A stretch of 11,946 bases of DNA from DASXIW01 sp036497785 (GTDB lineage Bacteria > Pseudomonadota > Alphaproteobacteria > Acetobacterales > Acetobacteraceae). The position numbers and the translations under genes are program-made. The notes under the pieces were generated by a model. That model did not search any database, was not told the DNA's origin, and saw nothing but the letters and a program-made list of their open reading frames with translations. The stretch lies in the NCBI GenBank assembly GCA_036497785.1, contig DASXIW010000298.1:1-11946 (forward strand), written 5' to 3'. How positions within the stretch are numbered: the first letter of the stretch is position 1; each line of letters opens with the position of its first letter. Shown in pieces: positions 1 through 8,316 of the stretch.

Positions 1-748
1 TGCCATGCGGCAGGGCAGCCATGATCAGGCGACGATTGAAGCGGACGAAGAACGGGTAGCTGAAGGCGCCCGGATGGCCCCGGCCGATCCAGTAGGGCTG
101 ATGCAATGCCGCCAACCCATCCAGCATATCCAGCGCTTCGCCGACATCGCGCGCTCGCGTGATGCTCAGCGCGCCGCGCTGTTCGTACAGCCGCCGGGCG
201 CGCCGAATCTGCTGGCGCGTATTGGCGATCAGCCGGTCGAGATAGCCGCGCCCGGACGCCCGCACGGCATCTAGGTCGACATACCACGAGGGCTTGCGCG
301 ACGGCACCGAATGCAGCTTCGCGCTGCCTGGGATGAAGGCCTCATAAGCCGCGGTCACGCTTTTCAGGTGCAACTCGTCGCGCCGCCCGGCGACGACGCG
401 ACCGTCCAGCAGAAAATCGAGCGCCGCCGCCTCGGCTCGTCCCACCCATTCGCGCGCCACCAGCAGGCCGTTATATTCGATGCTGATGATGTCCCGGGCC
501 GGCGTACCGGCCTCGTGCAGCCGCAGCGCATCGGCGCGGAACGGGCCTTCGCGGCGGCGCACCGGGATCAGCGCCGCCAGCACCACCACCACATCGCCGG
601 CGCGCCCGATCAGCACCGCGGGCTCGGCCTCGATCTCCGCCAGCCAGCTTCCGATCCAATCCCAGCTGAGAAAAAACGGCGGGTCGGCTCGCGCCTCCAG
701 ATCAAGCCACAGCGCCGCCAGCGCTGGATGGGTCAGTTCGCTCGCCAG
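1..748 (-). CDS. CelD/BioF2-like GNAT acyltransferase (3' part off the window, start unclear)
   Basis: An open minus-strand frame runs from just after the glycosyltransferase stop at 821 to the left edge without a stop, about 249 codons from the CTG at 748. It resembles the GNAT-fold acyltransferases found in polysaccharide clusters (CelD / Acetyltransf_6 / FemAB-like). Visible are an N-terminal ALAALWLDLEARA segment, the aromatic stretch FFLSWDWIGSWL, a YNGLLV strand, and the helix NTRQQIRRARRLYEQRG leading into LAALHQPYWIGRGHPGAFSYPFF, typical of the C-terminal GNAT half. Proteins of this kind are thought to transfer acyl groups during exopolysaccharide or envelope synthesis; the substrate cannot be read here. 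No ATG, GTG or TTG occurs in frame between 820 and the GTG at 616, and starting at 616 would remove the conserved aromatic block. The feature end therefore marks a possible CTG start. The nearest ATG, at 771, is in another frame and would need one missing base. Family assignment is by recognition only. Confidence 0.6.
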   Translation of the reverse strand, partial: MASELTHPALAALWLDLEARADPPFFLSWDWIGSWLAEIEAEPAVLIGRAGDVVVVLAALIPVRRREGPFRADALRLHEAGTPARDIISIEYNGLLVAREWVGRAEAAALDFLLDGRVVAGRRDELHLKSVTAAYEAFIPGSAKLHSVPSRKPSWYVDLDAVRASGRGYLDRLIANTRQQIRRARRLYEQRGALSITRARDVGEALDMLDGLAALHQPYWIGRGHPGAFSYPFFVRFNRRLIMAALPHG

Positions 749-820
749 GGAGCAGCTGAGTAACCCGCCATGTGGCCGGCGTCGGGCTGCGCGATCAATG
801 GCAATCCCTCGCGGCCCCGC

Positions 821-2090
821 TCACGCCATCGGCTGGCGCTCGCCCGCCTCCGGCCCCTCCGCTGGATTGAGTTCGCCAAGGCGCAGCCGCAGGAAATCCT
901 CTGCCTTGCCCGCCCAATCCGCCTGCCGCGCCCGCGCCAGCCCGCCACGCGCGAGATCGGCGCGCAGCGCGTCATCCTCGCGCAGCGCCAGCATCGCACG
1001 CGCGATGTCATTCACCGAGCCGCCATCCACCGCCAGGCCGTTCATCCCGTGCTGCACGGCGTCCGTACTGCCACCATCCCGCCCGGCGATTACCGGCAGG
1101 CCGCAGCTATTCGCCTCCAAGAAGACCAGCCCGACTCCCTCGGTATCGCCATGCGGCATCCTGCGGCTCGGCATAACGAACACGTCGCCCAGGCAGTAGA
1201 AATCGCTCAGCCTTTCATCGGACACCTCGCCGACGAAGCTCACCTTGCCCGCGACGCCAACCTCCGCCGCGATCGCCTCCAGCCGCTCGCGAAACGGACC
1301 GCCGCCGACGATCTGGTAGCAGCAATCCGGACGTGTCGCGCAAACCATGGCGAAGGCGCGGATCGCGTGGTCCAGCCCCTTCTTTTCCAGCAGCCGGCAG
1401 ACGGAGACGAACACGAAACCGCCATCCATCCGGTATGTGTCCAGCAGATCGCGGGATTTGCCGCGCGGGCGAAAGCGCGAGGTATCGACGCCGTTCTCGA
1501 TCAGGCAGATATTGTCGCCCGCCATCGGCCCCAGCATCCGACGCACCGCCTCAAGGGTAAATCGGCTGACCACGACGATGCCATCCGCCGCCGGCAACGT
1601 GTTGCGCCGCCCGCTCTCCGCCCGCGTCATACGGCGTCTGCGTGGTGATCTCCTCGCCATGCACATAGACGAAGATGCGCAGGCCCGGGATCAGGCCGAA
1701 CAGGCGCACGATCCAGCCGCTGGCGACCAACTCCCCCACGCAGATCGCGGCAACGCCGCCGCCGAGGATCTGGCGCAACAGCACCATGGCCAGCCGCGCG
1801 CGAATGGTCAGGTCGGCGAACAGCAAAGCCACCCGGCGCCAAGGCGGCACCTTGCCGCCCGACCAGATGACATTGCGCAGCAAGGGCAAACGCAACACGC
1901 GATACGACGCCTTGCTGTCATGCTCCTGCCAGCCGGCCAGCGGCGATCCGCCGAGATAACTGCGCTGGGGTGCGATCGGGATGAGTCGGCCGCCGGAAAA
2001 CCGGGCGAGGTTGTCATAGACCACCGCCGATCCGCCACGGATCGGTGGAAAATTATTGGCGATCAGCAGAACCTTGCCGGCTTCGTTCAT
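821..2090 (-). pseudogene. GT4-type glycosyltransferase, split by a one-base frameshift
   Basis: Two minus-strand frames form one glycosyltransferase family 4 protein (GT-B fold). The first, from the ATG at 2090, holds the N-terminal acceptor domain: VLLIANNFPPIRGGSAVVYDNL is the usual glycine-rich opening, and it continues to YVHGEEITTQ. The second holds the nucleotide-sugar domain: ADGIVVVSRFT, ENGVD, SVCRLLEKKGLDHAI, IVGGGP, and the donor-binding stretch EGVGLVFLEANSCGLPVIAG with the two glutamates of the E-x7-E motif. It ends at the TGA at 821-823. The frames join if one base is removed from the GGG run at 1610-1612 (minus strand), reading GERRRNTLPAADG and giving a 422-residue protein, a normal length for the family. 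The protein would act at the cytoplasmic side of the membrane, adding a sugar to a lipid-linked glycan. It stands just upstream of an acyltransferase of EPS type, which supports a polysaccharide role. Real gene damage and a sequencing error are both possible. Acceptor and donor sugars are unknown. Confidence 0.8.
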
Positions 2091-2352
2091 GCCCGGCCGG
2101 ATGCCCCGCGACGATGCGGAAGATCAAACCACATTGAACATGAAATCACCGCGATGCCTTCGCAAGATCACAAACCTTCCCCGGGGCGCGGCTGCACGCG
2201 GTGGCGACGGGGAGTGCACAAGGTGCGCGGGCCTTCCGGAAGGGGTCAGAAGCGTCGGGTACCGCCTTGGTATCGAGATCGTTTCATAATGCCCGCCGAT
2301 TGCGTTGTATAGCCATTGCGCGGCGACAATGGCCTCTCCCCACGCCCGAAGA
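2091..2352. other. Intergenic region with a 12-base palindrome
   Basis: This 262-base gap lies between the end of kdsA and the start of the glycosyltransferase. I see no convincing gene in it. It must hold the promoter of the glycosyltransferase if that gene is transcribed independently, but no clear -35/-10 pair stands out. A perfect 12-base palindrome, CCTTCCGGAAGG, sits at 2232-2243, about 140 bases upstream of the glycosyltransferase ATG. A stem-loop just after kdsA is listed separately. The ATG at 2090 has no strong ribosome binding site. Confidence 0.5.
2312..2333 (-). terminator. Stem-loop after kdsA, possible terminator
   Basis: GCCATTG and CAATGGC form a perfect 7-base-pair stem around an 8-base loop, about 20 bases past the kdsA stop in the direction of transcription. 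No T-run follows, so it could be a weak terminator, an mRNA 3'-end stabiliser, or chance. Confidence 0.3.
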
Positions 2353-3183
2353 TCAGGCCTTGGCCAGGCCGTCGAACGCTTTCAGCCGGGCGATCAGTGC
2401 GGGCATGTCGCGCAGCGGGATCATCACCGGGCCATCGCTGGGGGCGTGATCGGGATCGGGGTGGGTCTCGATAAACACCGCCGCCACCCCCACCGCCAGC
2501 GCGGCGCGTGCCAGAACAGGGGCGAATTCGCGCTGCCCGCCGGATGCGGCGCCCTGCCCGCCCGGCTGCTGCACACTGTGCGTGGCGTCGAATACGACCG
2601 GATAGCCGGTGCGCGCCATCAGCGGCAAGGAGCGAAAATCGGAAACCAGGGTGTTGTAGCCGAAGCTCGCGCCGCGTTCGGTCAGCAGGATGCGCTCATT
2701 GCCGGTGCTGGCCACCTTGGCCGCGACGTTCTGCATGTCCCACGGGGCGAGGAACTGGCCCTTTTTGACGTTGATCGCGCAGCCCGTGTTGCCGGCGGCC
2801 AGCAACAGATCGGTCTGGCGGCAGAGAAAGGCCGGGATCTGCAACACATCGACAGCTTCGGCGGCGGGCGCACATTGATCGACGGCATGCACGTCCGTCA
2901 GCACCGGGCGGCCGAATTGCTCGCGCACCGCGGCCAGTATCGCCAGCCCCTCGTTCATGCCAACGCCACGCGCGGCCCCCGCACTGGTGCGGTTGGCCTT
3001 GTCGTAGCTGCTTTTGTAGATCAGCGGCACATCCGCGGCGGTGCAGATCTCGTCCAGCGCCGCCGCGACCTCCACCGCGTGGGACAGACTCTCGATCTGG
3101 CACGGACCAGCGATCAACACGAATGGCAGGCTGTTGCCAATGGCGACGCCGCCGACGGTAACGATCTTGGCCTCGGGCGACAT
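2353..3183 (-). CDS. kdsA: 3-deoxy-8-phosphooctulonate synthase (KDO-8-phosphate synthase)
   Basis: KdsA condenses phosphoenolpyruvate with arabinose 5-phosphate to give KDO 8-phosphate in the cytoplasm, a committed step toward the KDO of the lipopolysaccharide core. The 276 residues match the family's full length. Visible motifs are GPCQIES (residues 26-32), [64 protein letters not shown] and [16 protein letters not shown], all class hallmarks. Cys28 in GPC takes the place of the Asn found in the metal-independent E. coli enzyme, so this is probably the metal-dependent class; His in DATHS, Glu in FIETH and Asp in DPDHAPSD would be the other ligands. I chose the ATG at 3183 because GAGGAA lies six bases upstream. 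An in-frame ATG at 3204 would add seven residues but has no good ribosome site. The gene follows pyrG with 30 bases between them (9 if the upstream ATG is used), so the two are probably one transcript. Confidence 0.95.
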   Translation of the reverse strand: MSPEAKIVTVGGVAIGNSLPFVLIAGPCQIESLSHAVEVAAALDEICTAADVPLIYKSSYDKANRTSAGAARGVGMNEGLAILAAVREQFGRPVLTDVHAVDQCAPAAEAVDVLQIPAFLCRQTDLLLAAGNTGCAINVKKGQFLAPWDMQNVAAKVASTGNERILLTERGASFGYNTLVSDFRSLPLMARTGYPVVFDATHSVQQPGGQGAASGGQREFAPVLARAALAVGVAAVFIETHPDPDHAPSDGPVMIPLRDMPALIARLKAFDGLAKA

Positions 3184-3213
3184 AGGCATTTCCTCGGGAC
3201 TCATGGGTGGCCG

Positions 3214-4926
<1,713 letters not shown>

Positions 4927-4935
4927 AGCTTTGCG

Positions 4936-4959
4936 CGGCACGCAACGCACGGCGTGCCG
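4936..4959 (-). terminator. Stem-loop after secG, possible terminator
   Basis: CGGCACGC and GCGTGCCG form a perfect, GC-rich 8-base-pair stem with an 8-base loop, starting eight bases past the secG stop. No T-run follows, as is often the case in GC-rich alphaproteobacteria. If it works, it separates secG from the pyrG-kdsA unit. Confidence 0.4.
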
Positions 4960-4967
4960 GCGGGTGA

Positions 4968-5420
4968 TTACTTCGTTGGGACGGTGGGCCCCGAATCGGC
5001 TGGCGCGGCAGGGGCCGTGGCAGGTGCCGGCGCGGATGGCGTGCCCGGCGCCGTTGAAGCGGGCGCGGCCGGAGGGGGCGCGGCCGGTGCTGCCGGAGAG
5101 GGCGTAGCCGGACTGCCGGGAACCAGCGGCGCGGTGATGGGTGCGGGGGTCGCCGGAAGCGGTGCGTCCATGATCGAGCGGCCGACGCCCGAGGTCCCGC
5201 GATTGAGCAGTGCCAGCGCCAGCGATAGGGCAAAGAACAATGTGCCCAGAATCGCGGTGGTGCGGGTCAGCAAATTGGCGGTGCCGCGCCCGGACATGAA
5301 GCTGCCCATGCCCTGGGAGGTGCCGATCCCGAGACCGCCGCCCTCGCTGCGCTGGATCAGCACGACGCCGATCAGGGCGAGCGTAACGAACAGGTGGATC
5401 AACAGAAGGACGGTGGTCAT
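4968..5420 (-). CDS. secG: Preprotein translocase subunit SecG with long Pro/Ala-rich tail
   Basis: SecG is the small accessory subunit of the SecYEG channel in the inner membrane and assists SecA-driven export. The ATG at 5420 is chosen because the protein then opens directly with the first membrane segment (about residues 3-22); a longer frame would add 12 residues of no SecG character. The conserved family signature follows: VLIQRSEGGGLGIGTSQGMGSFMSGRGTANLLTR in pieces, covering residues 20-53. A second membrane segment follows at about 54-73. Residues 87-150 are low-complexity Ala, Pro, Thr and Ser, making the protein 150 residues against about 110 in E. coli. Such tails occur in several alphaproteobacterial SecG proteins; no function can be read from this one. 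The gene lies 122 bases downstream of tpiA. Confidence 0.92.
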   Translation of the reverse strand: MTTVLLLIHLFVTLALIGVVLIQRSEGGGLGIGTSQGMGSFMSGRGTANLLTRTTAILGTLFFALSLALALLNRGTSGVGRSIMDAPLPATPAPITAPLVPGSPATPSPAAPAAPPPAAPASTAPGTPSAPAPATAPAAPADSGPTVPTK

Positions 5421-5542
5421 CGCGATTCCCAAAGACGCGCGGCCGTGGCGCGGCACGTTCGCGGGGGGTAATAGCGGGGTCGGGGCCGGATGGGAAGATT
5501 AGGTGGCGGCCAGGCTGTAGGTGGCGCCCAACAAGGCGTGCT

Positions 5543-6274
5543 TCAATGCGCCGCCGCCGCGATGGCCAGGAAATCATCCGCAACCAGGCTGGCGCCCCCC
5601 ACCAGCGCCCCGCCAACCTCCGGCAGGGCCAGCAGCGATCTCGCATTGCCGGGCTTGACCGAGCCACCATACAGAATGCGCACGCCCTGCCCGACCGTGC
5701 CGAGCGCCCGCAGTAGCTCGGCACGGATGCAGCCATGCATGGCAACCACATCGGATTCGGTCGCCGTCTTGCCGCTGCCAATGGCCCAAACCGGCTCATA
5801 GGCTACCACCCCCGCAAAATCCGGCGGCAAGCTGCCCGCGAGTTGCCCACACACAACCGCCTCGTGCCGCCCGGCCTGGCGTTCCGCCTCGGTCTCACCC
5901 ACGCACACGATCGGGATCAGGCCGCACGCGCCGGCCGCCATCACCTTGGCGCGCACCTCGGCGTCGGTCTCATGGTGGTCGGCGCGGCGTTCGGAATGGC
6001 CCAGGATCACCCATCCGGCGCCGGCATCGCGCAGCATCGCGGCGGATATGTCGCCGGTATGGGCGCCGGCGGGTTCGGCGTGGCAATCCTGGCCGCCAAC
6101 CGCCGCCGGCGAGCCGGCCAGGAGCCGCGCCACGGTCAGGATCATCGTGGCCGGCGGACAAACCAGCACGTCGCACCCCAGGCCATCCACGCGCCGCCGC
6201 AGCGCGTCGGCGATGGATGTCGCCTGATCAGTCAGGCCGTTCATCTTCCAGTTGCCCGCGATCAATTGCCGCAT
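5543..6274 (-). CDS. tpiA: Triosephosphate isomerase
   Basis: TpiA interconverts dihydroxyacetone phosphate and glyceraldehyde 3-phosphate in glycolysis and gluconeogenesis, as a cytoplasmic TIM-barrel dimer. At 243 residues it is near the usual 250. The catalytic set is complete: Lys10 in AGNWKMN, His93 in ILGHSERR, and Glu160 in AYEPVWAIGSGKTAT, the last including the flexible loop 6. The phosphate-binding YGGSVKPGN (202-210) and GALVGGASL (222-230) are also present. The ATG at 6274 is preceded by a purine-rich GGGAGGGGAA and gives the expected MRQLIAGNWK opening. The gene is divergent from the PpiD-like gene and is the first gene of the leftward group tpiA-secG-pyrG-kdsA. Confidence 0.97.
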   Translation of the reverse strand: MRQLIAGNWKMNGLTDQATSIADALRRRVDGLGCDVLVCPPATMILTVARLLAGSPAAVGGQDCHAEPAGAHTGDISAAMLRDAGAGWVILGHSERRADHHETDAEVRAKVMAAGACGLIPIVCVGETEAERQAGRHEAVVCGQLAGSLPPDFAGVVAYEPVWAIGSGKTATESDVVAMHGCIRAELLRALGTVGQGVRILYGGSVKPGNARSLLALPEVGGALVGGASLVADDFLAIAAAAH

Positions 6275-6320
6275 CGCATTCCCCTCCCGCGTCCCGCCAT
6301 CTGGCGCCAGTCACCCTTCG

Positions 6321-6349
6321 CTGGTAACGGATGACCGCCCTACTGGCAA
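6321..6349 (-). promoter_or_regulatory. Candidate tpiA promoter
   Basis: On the minus strand TTGCCA (five of six matches to the -35 consensus) is followed after 17 bases by TACCAG (three of six to -10). Transcription would start near 6314, leaving a leader of about 40 bases before the tpiA ATG at 6274. It is found by eye only, and its -10 is weak. Confidence 0.3.
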
Positions 6350-6372
6350 ACGAAGGCTTCGGCCCGTATGCT
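6343..6372 (+). promoter_or_regulatory. Candidate promoter of the PpiD-like gene
   Basis: CTGGCA (four of six to -35) is followed after 18 bases by TATGCT (four of six to -10). A start near 6379 would fit translation from the ATG at 6402 and rule out the in-frame ATG at 6375. The -35 overlaps the -35 of the candidate tpiA promoter on the other strand. Confidence 0.3.
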
Positions 6373-6401
6373 GAATGCCGCTTTCCGTATGGGATCCGCC
6401 G

Positions 6402-8291
6402 ATGCTCGCCACGTTCCGCCGCCACCTGAATTCCTGGGTCGCGCGCCTGTTCTTCCTGCTGCTGGTCGCCACCTTCGTCCTGTGGGGCGTGGGCGACGTG
6501 ATCCGCAATGCCGGCACTGATGGCGCGCTGGCCGTGGTGGACGGCCACAAAATCGAACTGCCGGAGGCGCAGGAAGCCTATCGCCGTCAGTTGGCGCAGA
6601 TGACGCAGATGTTCGGCGGCAAGGTGGACCCCACGCCGGAAATGAAGCAGGGCATCGCCGGCCAGGCTCTGGAACAAGTGATCACCCAGGCCGCGCTGAA
6701 TGTGGCGGCCACCAATATGGGCCTGGGCGTGTCCGAGAACGCGCTGCGCCAGGCGGTGGCGGAAATCCCCAATTTCCACGGCCCGAGTGGCCAGTTCGAC
6801 CGCGCCACCTACGACGCCGTGCTGCGCAACAACAACATGACCGAAGCCCGGCTGCTGACCCTGCTGCGCGCCGACCTGCTGCAGCGCCAGCTCATGGGCG
6901 CCGCCCGAGCCGGTGTGGCCTCCCCGGAGACGCTGACCAAAGCGGTGTACGACTTCCAGCAGGAAAAGCGCGTCGCGGAAATGGTGCAGCTCCCCTTCTC
7001 GGCCGCGCCCGCCCCCCCGGCCCCGGACGACGCCCAGCTGACGCGCTGGTACGAAAACCACAAGGAAGACTACGCCACTCCCGAGATGCGCCGGATCAAG
7101 GCCGTGGTGCTGTCGCCCCAGACCGTGGCGCACGACATCCAGATCAGCGACGACGATCTGAAGGCCGCCTACGAGCAGCGCAAGGCGGAATTCGTGCAGC
7201 CTGAAAAACGCTCGGTCCAGGTGCTGCTCGCGCCGGACGAGGCGAAGGCGCAGGCCCTGGCCGCGCAATGGGCGGCTGGTGCGGACTGGGCGACGATCCA
7301 GAAGGGTAACGGCCCGGTCGAGCTGACCGACGCGACCGAGGCCGAATTCCCCGCGCCGGAACTGGCCAAGGCCGTGTTCGCCGCGCAGCCCGGCACTGTG
7401 GCGCCACCGGTGCACAGCCCCCTCGGCTGGCACGTCTTCAAGGTCACCAAGGTCTCACCCGGGAGCGACAAGACGCTCGATCAGGTCCGCGACACGCTGC
7501 GCGTGAGTATCCTGGCCGACAAGGCGTCCGACCTGATCGACGACGATGCCGGCAAGGTGCAGGACGCCCTGGCCGGCGGCACGTCGCTGGACGACCTGCC
7601 CGGCGATCTCGGCCTGGGCGCGGTAACCGGCACGCTGGACGCACAGGGCAACACCAGCGCGGGCAAACCGGCGCCGATCCCCGGGTCCGACGCACTGCGC
7701 AGCGCGCTGATTGCCGCCGCATTCCAGATGAAGAAGGGCGACCTGCCGCAATTAACGGAAGGCCCGAAGGACGATCCCGCCGGCCAGGGCTATTTCGCCG
7801 TGACCGTGGAGGACATCACGCCCCCCGCTACCAAGCCGATGGCCGAGGTGATCGACGCCGTGCGCCGGGAATGGACACACGACGTCATCCGCCACACACA
7901 GGAGGTAGCGGCGGCCAGGATCCTGACCGCCGTGAAGGGCGGCCAGACGCTGGACGAAGCAGCCGCCGGGCTGACGGTGACCACCCTGCCCCCGGCCGGC
8001 CGCTCCACCGGCGCGCCCGGCCTGCCGGCGCAGCTTCTGGAGCCCCTGTTCAGCCTGAAGCAAGGCGAACCCACCATGGTGGAGACCGATGACGGCTTCA
8101 CCGTCGCCGCGCTGACCAAGATCATCCCATCCGATCCCAACACCGATCCGCTCGGCTATGGCCAGATTCGCGACGCACTGACCAAGGCGGTGGGCGACGA
8201 CGTGCAGACGGTGCTGGTCACCGCCCTGCGCGCCCGTGCCAACCCCCGGGTACAAAGCGGCGCCATCAACAGCATCGTGCAGTCGGAGTGA
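6402..8291 (+). CDS. PpiD/SurA-like periplasmic peptidylprolyl isomerase and chaperone
   Basis: This 629-residue protein has the layout of PpiD: a short cytoplasmic N-terminus, one membrane anchor (about residues 12-34, WVARLFFLLLVATFVLWGVGDVI in shortened form), then a large periplasmic part. Residues 35-230 correspond to the SurA-N-like chaperone region, with the typical VDGHKIELPEAQEAYRRQL and a tail of short helices. Residues about 266-352 resemble a parvulin (PPIC) domain, ending in the usual VHSPLGWHVFKVTKV, but the core is weakly conserved, so chaperone action without strong isomerase activity is likely. A C-terminal helical domain closes the protein. It would sit in the inner membrane and help newly exported proteins fold near the Sec channel. 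The start at 6402 gives the family's MLATFRRHLNSW opening; an ATG at 6375 would add nine residues. It is divergent from tpiA and lies 25 bases before trpE, probably in the same transcript. Confidence 0.85.
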   Translation: MLATFRRHLNSWVARLFFLLLVATFVLWGVGDVIRNAGTDGALAVVDGHKIELPEAQEAYRRQLAQMTQMFGGKVDPTPEMKQGIAGQALEQVITQAALNVAATNMGLGVSENALRQAVAEIPNFHGPSGQFDRATYDAVLRNNNMTEARLLTLLRADLLQRQLMGAARAGVASPETLTKAVYDFQQEKRVAEMVQLPFSAAPAPPAPDDAQLTRWYENHKEDYATPEMRRIKAVVLSPQTVAHDIQISDDDLKAAYEQRKAEFVQPEKRSVQVLLAPDEAKAQALAAQWAAGADWATIQKGNGPVELTDATEAEFPAPELAKAVFAAQPGTVAPPVHSPLGWHVFKVTKVSPGSDKTLDQVRDTLRVSILADKASDLIDDDAGKVQDALAGGTSLDDLPGDLGLGAVTGTLDAQGNTSAGKPAPIPGSDALRSALIAAAFQMKKGDLPQLTEGPKDDPAGQGYFAVTVEDITPPATKPMAEVIDAVRREWTHDVIRHTQEVAAARILTAVKGGQTLDEAAAGLTVTTLPPAGRSTGAPGLPAQLLEPLFSLKQGEPTMVETDDGFTVAALTKIIPSDPNTDPLGYGQIRDALTKAVGDDVQTVLVTALRARANPRVQSGAINSIVQSE

Positions 8292-8304
8292 TCATCCCCC
8301 TGCC

Positions 8305-8310
8305 GGAGGA
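8305..8310 (+). promoter_or_regulatory. Strong ribosome binding site fixing the trpE start
   Basis: GGAGGA lies six bases before the ATG at 8317. This decides the start, because the same frame is open further upstream through the end of the PpiD-like gene, with an ATG at 8236. Confidence 0.7.
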
Positions 8311-8316
8311 ACCCCA

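Noticed and set aside
480..2312. Several plus-strand open frames opposite the acyltransferase and glycosyltransferase
   Set aside because: They overlap one another and lie antisense to frames with clear protein motifs.
5489..5530. Direct repeat GCCACCTA downstream of tpiA
   Set aside because: Two 8-base copies about 17 bases apart in GC-rich DNA are easily chance, and they are not near any promoter-like sequence I can support.
6228..7433. Minus-strand open frame of 401 codons opposite the PpiD-like gene
   Set aside because: It crosses the divergent promoter region and the start of tpiA; the plus-strand protein has a membrane anchor and family features, while this frame has none.
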